NCBI GenBank assembly: GCA_902783065.1
Contig: CACZPV010000263.1
Location: 1-9,750 of the forward strand
DNA: 9,750 bases
Direction: 5' to 3'
Source: an uncultured Ruminococcus sp.
Lineage (GTDB): Bacteria; Bacillota; Clostridia; Oscillospirales; Acutalibacteraceae
The translations under genes and the position numbers were made by a program. Of the stretch, positions 1 through 8,700 are shown piece after piece (the stretch's first letter is position 1; each line of letters begins with the position of its first letter). The notes under the pieces were generated by a model, which saw only the letters and a program-made list of their open reading frames with translations, searched no databases and was not told where the DNA came from.

Positions 1-1
1 T

Positions 2-1264
2 GGTACAATGGGATATGCAGCTCCTGAACAGTTTGGAGGTAAAGGACAGACTGATCCACGAACAGATGTTTATTGTTTAGGTGCAACCCTGTATCATTTA
101 GTGACAGGTCGGCATCCGATGGATGAAAAGGATGGAATCATCCCCATCAGACAGATTAATCCGCAGCTTGATCCCGGATTGGAAGCTATTATTCAGAAGT
201 GTACGCAGCTTAATCCTGCGGACAGATACCAGAACTGTGCGGAGCTTTTGTATGCATTGCAACATTACCGTGAAAACGGTGAAGCGTATAGGACTATGCA
301 AAAGAAAAAGCTTATCGCATTCATTACCACGGCAGCTGCATGCCTTGTTTTTATGATAGTTGGTATTTTTGGACTTATTATGAGAACCAGTACTATTAAT
401 TCCGACTATGAAGAAGTTGTAAATAAGGCTTATAATGAAACGGACGCCAGTAAGAAAATAGACTACTATCTTCAGGCGATCGATATAAAACCGAATGAAT
501 TGAAAAATGACAGTGACAGTAAGGAACCTGTAGAGTCATATAACGCCTATTTTGGACTAATCAACTCTTTTAAGGCTGATCAGTTGTTCACCAGTAAAGA
601 AGAAGAATTGCTGCTCAAAAAAGTGAAGAGATCCTCATTTGAAAATGATGCTGCAAGTAAAGCCGTGTATGGAGAATTGGCTTATGAAATCGGTGTGTTA
701 TATTGGACTTACTATGCGGGTGATAAGAATCAGATTGAAAACTGGATGACCTGCGCAAAGTTTTCTTCAAAGTGGTTTAATGATGCTATGGAGTGCGGAG
801 GTTCATCCGCGTATTATTATAATCAGGCAATGGCCTATTATAATATCGGAAAATTTCATAATGAGATAACGCTGATTGATATGGAAGGAAAATCCGATAA
901 AGGATTATATGAAGAAAACTGGAACAGTATTAACTCCCTTGTTGAAATGCTGGAGGAAGAGGGGAGTAACGGCGATGATTCAGAGATGGTCAGATTGCAG
1001 ATTTACAGGATTTCCATCAATTCGATCGGAGCTTATGCCTATAAATTCAAAAGGGAAAACATTAAACAAAATGATATGAATGACTTGTTGAAGCGTGTGC
1101 AAGATGGCTACAATACATTAAAAGAACAGTTACTTGGCTCGGGTAGGAGTCTTGATGAGGGTGAAGAACAGGGTGTCAGCAAGGAAAAAATCAGCCTTAT
1201 GCGGGAGATCGAGTCAGGAATGCCAATTGCAAAAGAAGCCATCAGTAAGGCTTTCAGAGGGTAG
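2..1264 (+). CDS. Receptor-type Ser/Thr protein kinase, C-terminal part (5' end outside window)
   Basis: This is the tail of a eukaryotic-like (Hanks-type) Ser/Thr kinase that phosphorylates cytoplasmic proteins. The frame is open from the first bases. Residues are numbered from the codon at nt 2. GYAAPEQ (residues 4-10) is the P+1 loop with the APE motif of subdomain VIII. DVYCLGATLYHLVTG (22-36) is subdomain IX with its conserved Asp. NPADRYQN (71-78) holds the conserved Arg of subdomain XI. The ATP-binding lobe and HRD/DFG motifs must lie upstream, so the ATG at nt 8 is not the real start. A single membrane span lies at about 104-127, preceded by KKK, which puts the kinase inside. The remaining ~290 residues are predicted outside and are helical and TPR-like (for example the stretch at about 134-162 ending DYYLQAIDIKPNE, and YYYNQAMAYYNIGKF). 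There are no PASTA repeats as in PrkC/PknB. The next gene follows immediately, which suggests an operon. The kinase assignment is firm; the ligand is unknown. Confidence 0.93.
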   Translation, partial: GTMGYAAPEQFGGKGQTDPRTDVYCLGATLYHLVTGRHPMDEKDGIIPIRQINPQLDPGLEAIIQKCTQLNPADRYQNCAELLYALQHYRENGEAYRTMQKKKLIAFITTAAACLVFMIVGIFGLIMRTSTINSDYEEVVNKAYNETDASKKIDYYLQAIDIKPNELKNDSDSKEPVESYNAYFGLINSFKADQLFTSKEEELLLKKVKRSSFENDAASKAVYGELAYEIGVLYWTYYAGDKNQIENWMTCAKFSSKWFNDAMECGGSSAYYYNQAMAYYNIGKFHNEITLIDMEGKSDKGLYEENWNSINSLVEMLEEEGSNGDDSEMVRLQIYRISINSIGAYAYKFKRENIKQNDMNDLLKRVQDGYNTLKEQLLGSGRSLDEGEEQGVSKEKISLMREIESGMPIAKEAISKAFRG

Positions 1265-1269
1265 GTGAG
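1263..1269 (+). promoter_or_regulatory. Ribosome binding site that argues for a TTG start at 1274
   Basis: AGGTGAG overlaps the kinase stop codon (TAG, 1262-1264). Its AGGTGA matches the distal part of the Shine-Dalgarno consensus AAGGAGGTGATC, and its GG lies about 8 nt before TTG at 1274, an ideal distance. The competing GTG at 1265 sits inside this motif and has only AGAGGG (1256-1261), 3 nt upstream, which is too close. The TTG start is therefore preferred, but this is inferred from spacing alone. Confidence 0.55.
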
Positions 1270-1273
1270 TCAT

Positions 1274-1957
1274 TTGAGTGCGCAAACATGGTATATCATA
1301 GCGATAATTGGTTTTTCCCTTTCTGCGGTAGCGTTAATTGCGGCTGTTTTTATCTTTTTGAAACTGGATATTATTTCTGTTATTGGGGATTTGACAGGAC
1401 GAACAGTTGCACGCGAAGTGCAGGCTATTCGGGAAAATAACGCTTCTGGCGGAGAAAAGCTGCATCGCTCTAGTAGAGTGAATCTTGAAAGAGGAAAGCT
1501 AACAAGCAAAGTTAGTTCAGCATTAAGAAAAAGTAAGACATTTGCTCCTTTCTCGTCTATATCTAAACGGTTGGACAGCAAACACGGTGACGTAAGTGAC
1601 AGTCAGGAAAATAGTATTACAAGTGGAAATAATCCTCAAAAAGCAACTGTCTTGTCTGATAAAGCTTTAGAGCTAACCGAAACAATTAGTAAAAATGCCG
1701 CTGAAATCAACACTTCCGGTTTTAAGAAAAACGAGAATCCAAGTAATAATATGATAATTCCGAATAGCGGAACACCTTTACCTGGAACAACTGTTCTTGG
1801 TGTTGGAAATGATGCTAAGGAAATATCGGCAAATGAAAATATGGGAACAACCGTTTTGAATGGTGTTACTGCTCAATTAGAAGAGGTTGTTCAACCAGTC
1901 GCTTTTAGAATTGTTAAGAGCATGACGGAAATCCATACGGATGAAAGAATTTATTGA
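1274..1957 (+). CDS. Single-span membrane protein with Ser/Thr-rich tail and repeated TTVL motifs
   Basis: This is a 227-residue protein from the TTG start, or 230 residues from an alternative GTG at 1265. It has a short N-terminus, one strong membrane span (about residues 6-30), then GDLTGRTVAREVQAIREN (38-55). A basic stretch SSRVNLERGKLT (66-77) and a long polar Ser/Thr/Asn-rich region follow, probably disordered and cytoplasmic. Three short motifs repeat in the tail: ATVL (124-127), TTVL (172-175) and TTVL (192-195), the last two both as GTTVL. The C-terminus carries FRIVKSMTEIHTDERIY, with IHTDE at 220-224. From memory, proteins with the same N-terminal GDLTGRTA block, TTVL motifs and an IHTDE-like end occur in other Firmicutes, but I know no characterised function. 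No catalytic motif is visible. Because it directly follows a Ser/Thr kinase gene, the Thr-rich motifs are candidate phosphorylation or FHA-docking sites (inference). It is a real gene: good frame, RBS and tight spacing on both sides. Confidence 0.85.
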   Translation: MSAQTWYIIAIIGFSLSAVALIAAVFIFLKLDIISVIGDLTGRTVAREVQAIRENNASGGEKLHRSSRVNLERGKLTSKVSSALRKSKTFAPFSSISKRLDSKHGDVSDSQENSITSGNNPQKATVLSDKALELTETISKNAAEINTSGFKKNENPSNNMIIPNSGTPLPGTTVLGVGNDAKEISANENMGTTVLNGVTAQLEEVVQPVAFRIVKSMTEIHTDERIY

Positions 1958-1963
1958 GGGGAT
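1956..1963 (+). promoter_or_regulatory. Ribosome binding site overlapping the upstream stop codon
   Basis: GAGGGGAT overlaps the TGA stop (1955-1957) of the preceding gene and lies 3 nt before the ATG at 1967. It fixes that start. The arrangement suggests translational coupling of the two membrane-protein genes. Confidence 0.7.
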
Positions 1964-1966
1964 TAA

Positions 1967-2581
1967 ATGAATATATTACAGAAATGGAAGGGAATGCCAA
2001 ATGAAAAAAAGCACCTGCTTTCATTTGCATTGTCTGCATTAGGATTTGCCGTATCATTTACAATGCTGTTATTCGTTCCGCTCACTGATTATTCTGACAA
2101 AAGCAAGGTACAAAGTTCAATTGTCGTTATAGCGGCGGTGTTATTTTGGCTTGGAATACTTTGTGGGATTGTGAATCTTGTAAGGACAATAATTCTTCGA
2201 AAAAAAAATAAGTCAGAGGACAACGTCTTTTTGGCAAGGCATATTATTAGTAGTTGGTTGAGTAATCGCAGAGCAGCATTGTTCGGTTTTCTAATGACAT
2301 CGACAGTGTGTATCATTGCAGTATTGATAGTTGCGAACATTGGCTATGTGCAGCCGTTGGTCTTTTTGATGTGGATATTATTTTTATCACTTGAGTTGTT
2401 CATTCTTCATAGTGGTGAAAATGATAAATATACTGTACAGATTTCTCAGAGAATAGCATTGTGTGTATCTGATTTGTGGAAGAGAATTATAAATCCGATA
2501 CATCAAAACGTGGAATTATTTCGTCTGAAAGTGCCGGATTTCAGACGGAGGAATGAACACGTCTGTTCAAAAGAAGATTGA
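1967..2581 (+). CDS. Four-span membrane protein of unknown function
   Basis: I do not recognise this 204-residue protein. Four hydrophobic spans are visible at about 18-38, 51-76, 103-125 and 128-148. The positive-inside rule gives N-in/C-in: basic residues sit in the N-terminus (KWKGMPNEKK), in the loop between spans 2 and 3 (RKKNK, NRR) and in the C-terminal tail (WKR, FRRR). The two outer loops are short. The ~55-residue C-terminal tail is cytoplasmic and amphipathic, with no known domain. There are no catalytic motifs, no transporter signature and no signal peptide distinct from span 1. It starts 10 bp after the preceding gene with a good RBS, and the giant surface-protein gene follows after 39 bp, so it probably belongs to the same unit. 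A membrane accessory to the kinase or to the surface protein is plausible but unproven. A 9-bp inverted repeat lies in its last codons. Confidence 0.83.
   Translation: MNILQKWKGMPNEKKHLLSFALSALGFAVSFTMLLFVPLTDYSDKSKVQSSIVVIAAVLFWLGILCGIVNLVRTIILRKKNKSEDNVFLARHIISSWLSNRRAALFGFLMTSTVCIIAVLIVANIGYVQPLVFLMWILFLSLELFILHSGENDKYTVQISQRIALCVSDLWKRIINPIHQNVELFRLKVPDFRRRNEHVCSKED
2522..2547. repeat. Perfect 9-bp inverted repeat at the 3' end of the four-span protein gene
   Basis: CGTCTGAAA (2522-2530) pairs perfectly with TTTCAGACG (2539-2547) across an 8-nt loop. A U-G pair can extend the stem outward by one. It lies within codons about 186-194 of the membrane-protein gene and about 75 nt before the giant gene's start. 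There is no downstream T-run, so it is not an intrinsic terminator. It could be an mRNA processing or stability element or an operator, or it could be chance. Confidence 0.5.
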
Positions 2582-2589
2582 AGTATAGG

Positions 2590-2602
2590 TAAAATTATTT
2601 TA
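2590..2602. repeat. AT-rich palindrome just upstream of the giant gene's RBS
   Basis: TAAAATTATTTTA reads as TAAAAT / T / ATTTTA, a perfect 13-nt palindrome around a central T. It sits in the 39-bp gap between the four-span protein gene and the giant gene, 3 nt before the Shine-Dalgarno. It may be a small operator or an unstructured translation enhancer. AT-rich palindromes of this size also arise by chance in such DNA. Confidence 0.35.
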
Positions 2603-2605
2603 GTG

Positions 2606-2610
2606 AGGAG
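2606..2610 (+). promoter_or_regulatory. Ribosome binding site that decides the ATG start at 2621
   Basis: AGGAG is followed 10 nt later by ATG at 2621. The upstream in-frame GTG at 2603 overlaps this site and has no RBS of its own. The ATG also places the basic N-region and hydrophobic core of the signal peptide in normal positions. Confidence 0.75.
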
Positions 2611-2620
2611 AAAGAAACAC

Positions 2621-2716
2621 ATGAATGATTTGAAATCCAAGCCGTTTTACAGAGTGTGTTCTGCGCTGCTTGCCACCATGCTGCTTGTCAGTTTGATGCC
2701 TGCAACAGTATGGGCA
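2621..2716 (+). other. Sec signal peptide of the giant surface protein
   Basis: The N-terminus has a basic region (K5, K7, R11), a hydrophobic core (about 13-26) and a small-residue cleavage site A-T-V-W-A before S33. This predicts Sec-dependent export and signal peptidase I cleavage after A32. There is no lipobox cysteine, and no clear YSIRK/GxxS motif. Confidence 0.85.
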
Positions 2717-5700
2717 AGCCCGGAATCTTCGGAACCGAACGCGATTGTTTCCAAAAGTGATGAGCCTTCGTCTGATCCTTCATCCGAGCCTGTGACCGAG
2801 CTTGTAAATGTCAAAGTTAATCAGATCGGTCAAGGCCAGATTTTGCTTAATGGTGAAGCCGATTCGCAGATTACCGTTGAAAAAGACAGTCAGATTTCTG
2901 TGAAGGTAATTCCGGATACCGACAACGGGTATGCTATTAAAACGATCACCATTGACGGTCAAAAGACGGAGTTTACCGTTAGTAACGGAAATAGTCCATA
3001 CGAACTTACTGATATGAAAGTATCCGGAAATACTACAATCAGAGTGGAATTTGTCAAGTGCACAACTGTTACGGTTCAAAAGTATGAAGGCGGAGAAGTT
3101 ACGCTGAATGACAAGAAAATGCAGAACGAGAAGATGGTTGTTTTTGAAGGCACAGAGTTGAATCTGGGCGTAAAAGCAAATGATAACTATCAGATTTCTT
3201 CCATAACTGTAGGTGAAGAGTCAAAGGACATTTCTGATATTAACAATTTCAGCAAAAAAATCAAGATCACATCCGACACTGCCATTGCTGTCAAGTTTGA
3301 TAAGGTCTACAGGGTAACCCTGAAATATGACAGCGAAAAAGGTACTATTACACCGGAGGCAAATACAGACGGCGGCATCGTTAAGGTGAAAACAACCGAT
3401 GGAATTAAGATTACCGCAACTCCTAAAGAGAATTACAGGGTTTCGCAAGTTTCGATCAACGGAAAGAAAACCGAGTTTGCCGGTAACCAATACACTAAGG
3501 AAAAACCATATGTTAGCGCTGCTTTGTCAAAAAAGGATCAAACCGTCGAGGTTGTTTTTGCGCCTATGGTTTTTTCCGTAAAAATAAATCGACCGAACAA
3601 CGGTACTGCTACTGTTGATAATGCATCTGTAGACTATGGAAAAGATGCAACTGTAACAATTATGCCCAAAGATGGGTACGCAGTAGACTCTGTTGTAGTA
3701 AATAATGAAATAATAAATTTGGAGTCAAATCTTACCATTTCAGATGATAATAAGGCGTTTCTGCTAAAGCTGGAAAGCATTACGGAAGATAAGACTGTTA
3801 CAGTTTCTTTTGCTAAAAGCGAGATACTGACGCCGGAAAATATCACTGTTTCTATTTCCGAGGATTCTATCATCAAAACAGATCCGAAAAACAATCAGTA
3901 TGTGCTGGATAAGGACACAATTGTTAAGATTAGCTCGAACACATCAGGTCTTTTTGGCGCAAAAGGTATTGAAGTGACCTACTCTGACGGTACTAAAGAT
4001 AAAGGCGCAAATGGTACTGTAACAATTGATAAGAGCTTAAAAATTACTAAAATAAGAGTGCTGAAAGGACTGGGCTGGTCCGACATAAAGAGCGAAGGCG
4101 AATTCTTTACATTGGATATTGTCATAGATAAAGAATCCCCAGAAGTAACTTTTACCCCTCCGGATGTCAGCGGAAATGATGCCGGATTCTTTAACAGCGA
4201 TGTGTCTGTTGCTATTGAGGCAGTGGATCCTGCCGTAGCATCTGATCTTAAGAGCGTTGTGTATTGGATTGAAAACGGAGATGTCAAGTCTGGCGAAAAG
4301 ACCCTGTACACTCATGAAGAAGAAGCGGCCGATGGGTTCAATGGCACCATTACCGTATCCGCTTCCGATTACCAGGGTGACAATGTGCAGGTTCATGTCA
4401 AGGCGACTGATCGTGCAGGAAACGAAAGGGAAGAAACCTGTATTTTGCATATCAACAGCACGGCGCCTACAATGGATTTTGCCTTTACCGACAGCAAGCC
4501 TGAGGACGCGCTGAAAGGTTACTATAACGCGACAAGAAGCGGAGAAATAACCATTACCGATCGCGCGGACTGCTTTGCATCTGATAATGTGAAGTTGCTG
4601 CTTAAAAAAGGCAACAAAGCAATGAGCGCACCGGTGATTACCTGGACAGTAAAAGGCGGCAAGTATAGCGGTACATTTGAATTGACTGATGAAGGCCGTT
4701 ATTCTGATCTGTCGATCTCCTATACCAATAGAGCCGGTTTAGCGGCAGGTACTCTGACATCGCCTGATTTCGTAATTGATAAAACGGCTCCGACCGGAGA
4801 AATCTCCGTTGATTCAAAGGCAAAATGGAATGCTCTGATTACTCCCGGCGAATTTGCATTTAATACGTTCAGAAAAAATACGGTTACCGTATCGGCCAAT
4901 GCAACGGATAAATTGTCCGGTGTTCAGTTTGTCAAGTATTACAAAGCGGATTCAGAAGAAGCGTTGAATGGAGAAACACTTGAAGAGTTGTTTAAGAACG
5001 GGGAATTTACAGACACCGAGTACACCTTCGATGCGGAAGAGAAATTTACTGTTTATGCACGGATTACGGACAAGGCGGGCAATACCAAGTATATCAGCAC
5101 AAACGGAGTCATCATTGACATGACGCAAAGCGTTATCTCGTTCCAGATTGAGAGAGAGGCTAATGCTAAAGGCATTTACAATAGGAACTGCACGGTTTCA
5201 GTCAGTGTCAAGGACAATGTGAATTCCATTTATTCAGGTATAAAGTCCGTCAAGTATTATGTTGTTAATAATTATAAAGAGAGTAAGCCGTTAAATACAC
5301 AAAAGATTACACAAAGCGGTTCTTTTGAAGTGACTGATCCGGAAATGGTGTCCGGTGAGGTTGAAATCAATGCGAGCAAAAACGTAAGTACTGATGTCAG
5401 ACTGATAGTCGTTGCGGAAGATAATGCCGGCAACCAGTCTGTGGCGGTAACAGATAAATACGCCTTCAATCCTAACAAGCCGATCGTATCTGTTTCCTCT
5501 GATGACGATGAGACTGACAATCATCCGACTGACTATACAGGTGAGCATTATTACAAAGCTAAGAGAACGTTAATTCTCACCTATGCAGACCAGGATTGGA
5601 CCTTTAGCCAGGAAAAAGCGGAGAATGGCATTGTCATTACGGCTGAAAATATGGCAGATGGAAGTACTATCAATAAATCCGATATGATCAGTTGGGAATA

Positions 5701-8700
5701 TGACAATTCTACCCCGAATATTCATGTTGCGAAAATTCTGTTCAGCGAAGACGCAAAGTACACTGTGTCTGTATCTTACACTAATGATGCCGATCTGTCG
5801 TTGGATCCGAGTAATACGCCTTCTATCGAGACCTTTACCGTAGATACAACGGCTCCTTCAGGTGAACTGGTGATCAAAGGCCGCGTGAAGGATGCCGAGA
5901 CCGGTTGGAATAAAACCTGGAATGAGTCCACTTGGGAAACAACGTGGAAAAGTATCCTCTCGTTCCTGACCTTTGGTTATTACAGCCATGATAAAGTTAC
6001 AGTCAACGCAACCGCAACCGATGCGACTTCTCCGACCTTCATTGAGTATTGCAAGCAGAATAAGGCAGTTTCAGTTAAGAGTACTGATAATGTTGATAAT
6101 GTACTTTCCAAACTGAAATTTACTTCTTTCAATGGAAGAATTGAAGTAAACCCCAATGAGCAGTTTGTCATTTATCTGAGAATCAGGGATGCTGCAGGCA
6201 ACGTAACGTATATTACGCAGGACAGCGGAGTGGTGGTAGATGACCGCATATGCGAGATTACGCTGCCCGATGATCTTACCGGAATTTATAATCACGATGT
6301 TGACGTAAATGTGAAAGTAAAAGATGATACGAATACCGACCATGTTTTTTCAGGCATAAGGCAGATTTCGTATCAGGTTTTCTCAGATTCAACTGAAACA
6401 CAGAGCTACACCTATAGCTTTGATCAGGATGCTGATCGCAAGAGCAAATACGATTTCACCATATCGGTTGATTCGACACTGAATAATTCCAGTGACGTTG
6501 TGGTGAAAGTCCGCGCTATTGATAATGCCGGAAACGTGAGTGAAAAGAGCATGAAACTCGACATTGACGTAACCGCACCAGAAATCAGCGTAAAGTATAA
6601 GGATACGCACAATAAGGACGCATATGAGGGATACTTTACATCCAGAACGGCAACCGTGACGATCAAGGAAAGAGCCAATCACTTTGACGCGGACGACGCT
6701 ACCGCAGGAATCAGTGTTACAGGGAAAAATTACAAAGGTGATACTGTTTCTCCTGAGTTCACAATCAGTGACTGGTCGACAACAGCTAACACTGAAAATC
6801 CCGATGAAGCAACCTATACCGCAACCGTTACTTTCCTGGGAGATGCCAACTACGACTTTACCGTCAATTACACAGATAAAGCTGGTAATGCGGCAGATCA
6901 GTATCAGGATCATTTTACTGTCGATACAGTGGCTCCGACGGGAACCATCACCGCAACAACACAGGAAGAAAGGAAAATCAAATCTGAAACTAAGGCTGAA
7001 TCTTTGGTCTTTGCTTTTTGGTCTAAGGTCAGTATGGCATTCAGCCAGACTTCAGAAGACGTTACTTCACCGATCGACAGCGTCAAGTATTATGTCGACT
7101 ATTTTGTCGAGAGTGATACTCCTGCTGTCCTAAGTGATGATGCCCTCGGAAAGGTTGACTGGCATGAGTTTAATCCGTTCTCAATTGAGGCTGCCAGAGA
7201 CGGCAACAAGCAGTTTGTTGTGTATCTCAAAGTTACTGACTATGCCGGAAATACCACCTATATCTCGACAAATGGTCTGATCGTTGATGACGAGATGCCT
7301 GAGTTTGAAACCGTTTCTCCGGAAATAAGTGTAAAGCCAAAATCGGCAAAACCAATCAATGGCATTTATAAGAGCGACATTGTATTTGAAGTCACAGTAA
7401 AGGATCCCATCAAGGATGGCGTTCATTCCGGTCTTAATAAGGTCTGGTATGAAGTATATGATTTCGGCAGTGGCAAAAAGGCACCGACTCAGTCGGATCC
7501 ATCTTTGTTTGTATTTGGCAGTGACTATTCTCAGGAAAAAATTGCTCAATTCAGTATTTTCAAAAAGGATATTACGGTATCAAGCCAAAAGAATAACAGC
7601 AATGACGTCAGACTGATCGTTCATGCCATTGATAATGCCGGAAATGAAAGTGAGCAGACAACCTCCATCAAGATCGATACGACCGCTCCGGAAATGTATG
7701 TCACCTACGACAACAACAATGTTGACAGCGGTAAATATTTCAAAGCGGACCGTACTGCTACCATTGTTGTGAGAGAAAGAAATTTTGATCCCAACCAGGC
7801 AATTATTACTATTACCAACCCTCATGGTTTCATTCCCACTCATTCCAATTGGGTTATGAGCAAGCAAGGAACAGGCAATTGCGATGACAGAGAATACAGA
7901 ACCACGATTGTCTATAATAAGGACGGCGATTATAAATTCTCTATGAATTGCACCGATCTTGCCAGCAACTTTACCGCAGGCGATAAGGTTCACTATTCAG
8001 GCGTTGTTCCCACTGAATTTACAATTGACAAGACAATCCCAACCGTAAATGTCACATACAACAACAGAGATTCACGTAACGGAAAGTACTACAATAAGGC
8101 ACGTACAGCGACGATTACCATCAACGAGCATAACTTCAGTACTGACAGGATCGTTGTCAAGATGACGGCAAAAGACAGAGGCGAAGGAAAAGCCGTTCCT
8201 GCAGTTTCCAAGTGGTCGAACAATGGAGATAAGCACATTGCTACAATCTCCTTCTCCAAGGATGCGGAATACACCTTTGACATTGACTATACGGATCTCG
8301 CCGGCAATAAGGCAGCAGATTATAAGCCGGATGATTTTGTTGTTGACCAGACTGCACCAACTATTGATATTACTGGTGTTGCTGATAAGCATTCATATAA
8401 CGGGAATGTCTCTCCAGTAATAATCTTAAAAGATACCAATTTCAATAAGAATGCAGTCGGTGTTCAGTTAAATGGCGTTAATAACGGAAAAGTTAATTAT
8501 AACAGAGGCGTACAGAACGTCGCTTATGGTCAGTCAATTGGTTATTCCAACTTTACTAGGAGTCAGGATGTCGATGATATCTATATCTTGACCATTAATC
8601 TAACTGATATGGCTGGTAACCAGACCAAGAAAACCATTTCTTTCTCTGTCAACCGATTTGGTTCAACCTATGATTTGACTAATATAGAAGAAGTCATTGG

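Noticed and set aside
8..10. ATG at nt 8 as the kinase start codon
   Set aside because: It sits within the P+1 loop just before the APE motif. A kinase needs the upstream N-lobe and catalytic loop, and the frame is open to the window edge.
2522..2547. Intrinsic terminator before the giant gene
   Set aside because: The stem is perfect but is followed by GAGGAATGAA with no T-run, and it lies within the coding region.
2578..2595. Sigma-A promoter (TTGAAG ... TAAAAT) before the giant gene
   Set aside because: The two boxes are only 6 nt apart, far from the usual ~17, so no promoter is called.
6389..6913. 174-codon open frame on the minus strand inside the giant gene
   Set aside because: It is wholly inside a well-supported domain array on the other strand, its translation is Cys/Ile/Val-rich without motifs, and it has no convincing RBS. 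It is a shadow frame, as are the other minus-strand frames across 2780-9082.
6684..7133. 149-codon plus-strand frame overlapping the giant gene
   Set aside because: It is out of frame within Ig units B3/C3, and its translation is low-complexity and Leu/Ser/Gln-rich with no domain. It is a shadow.
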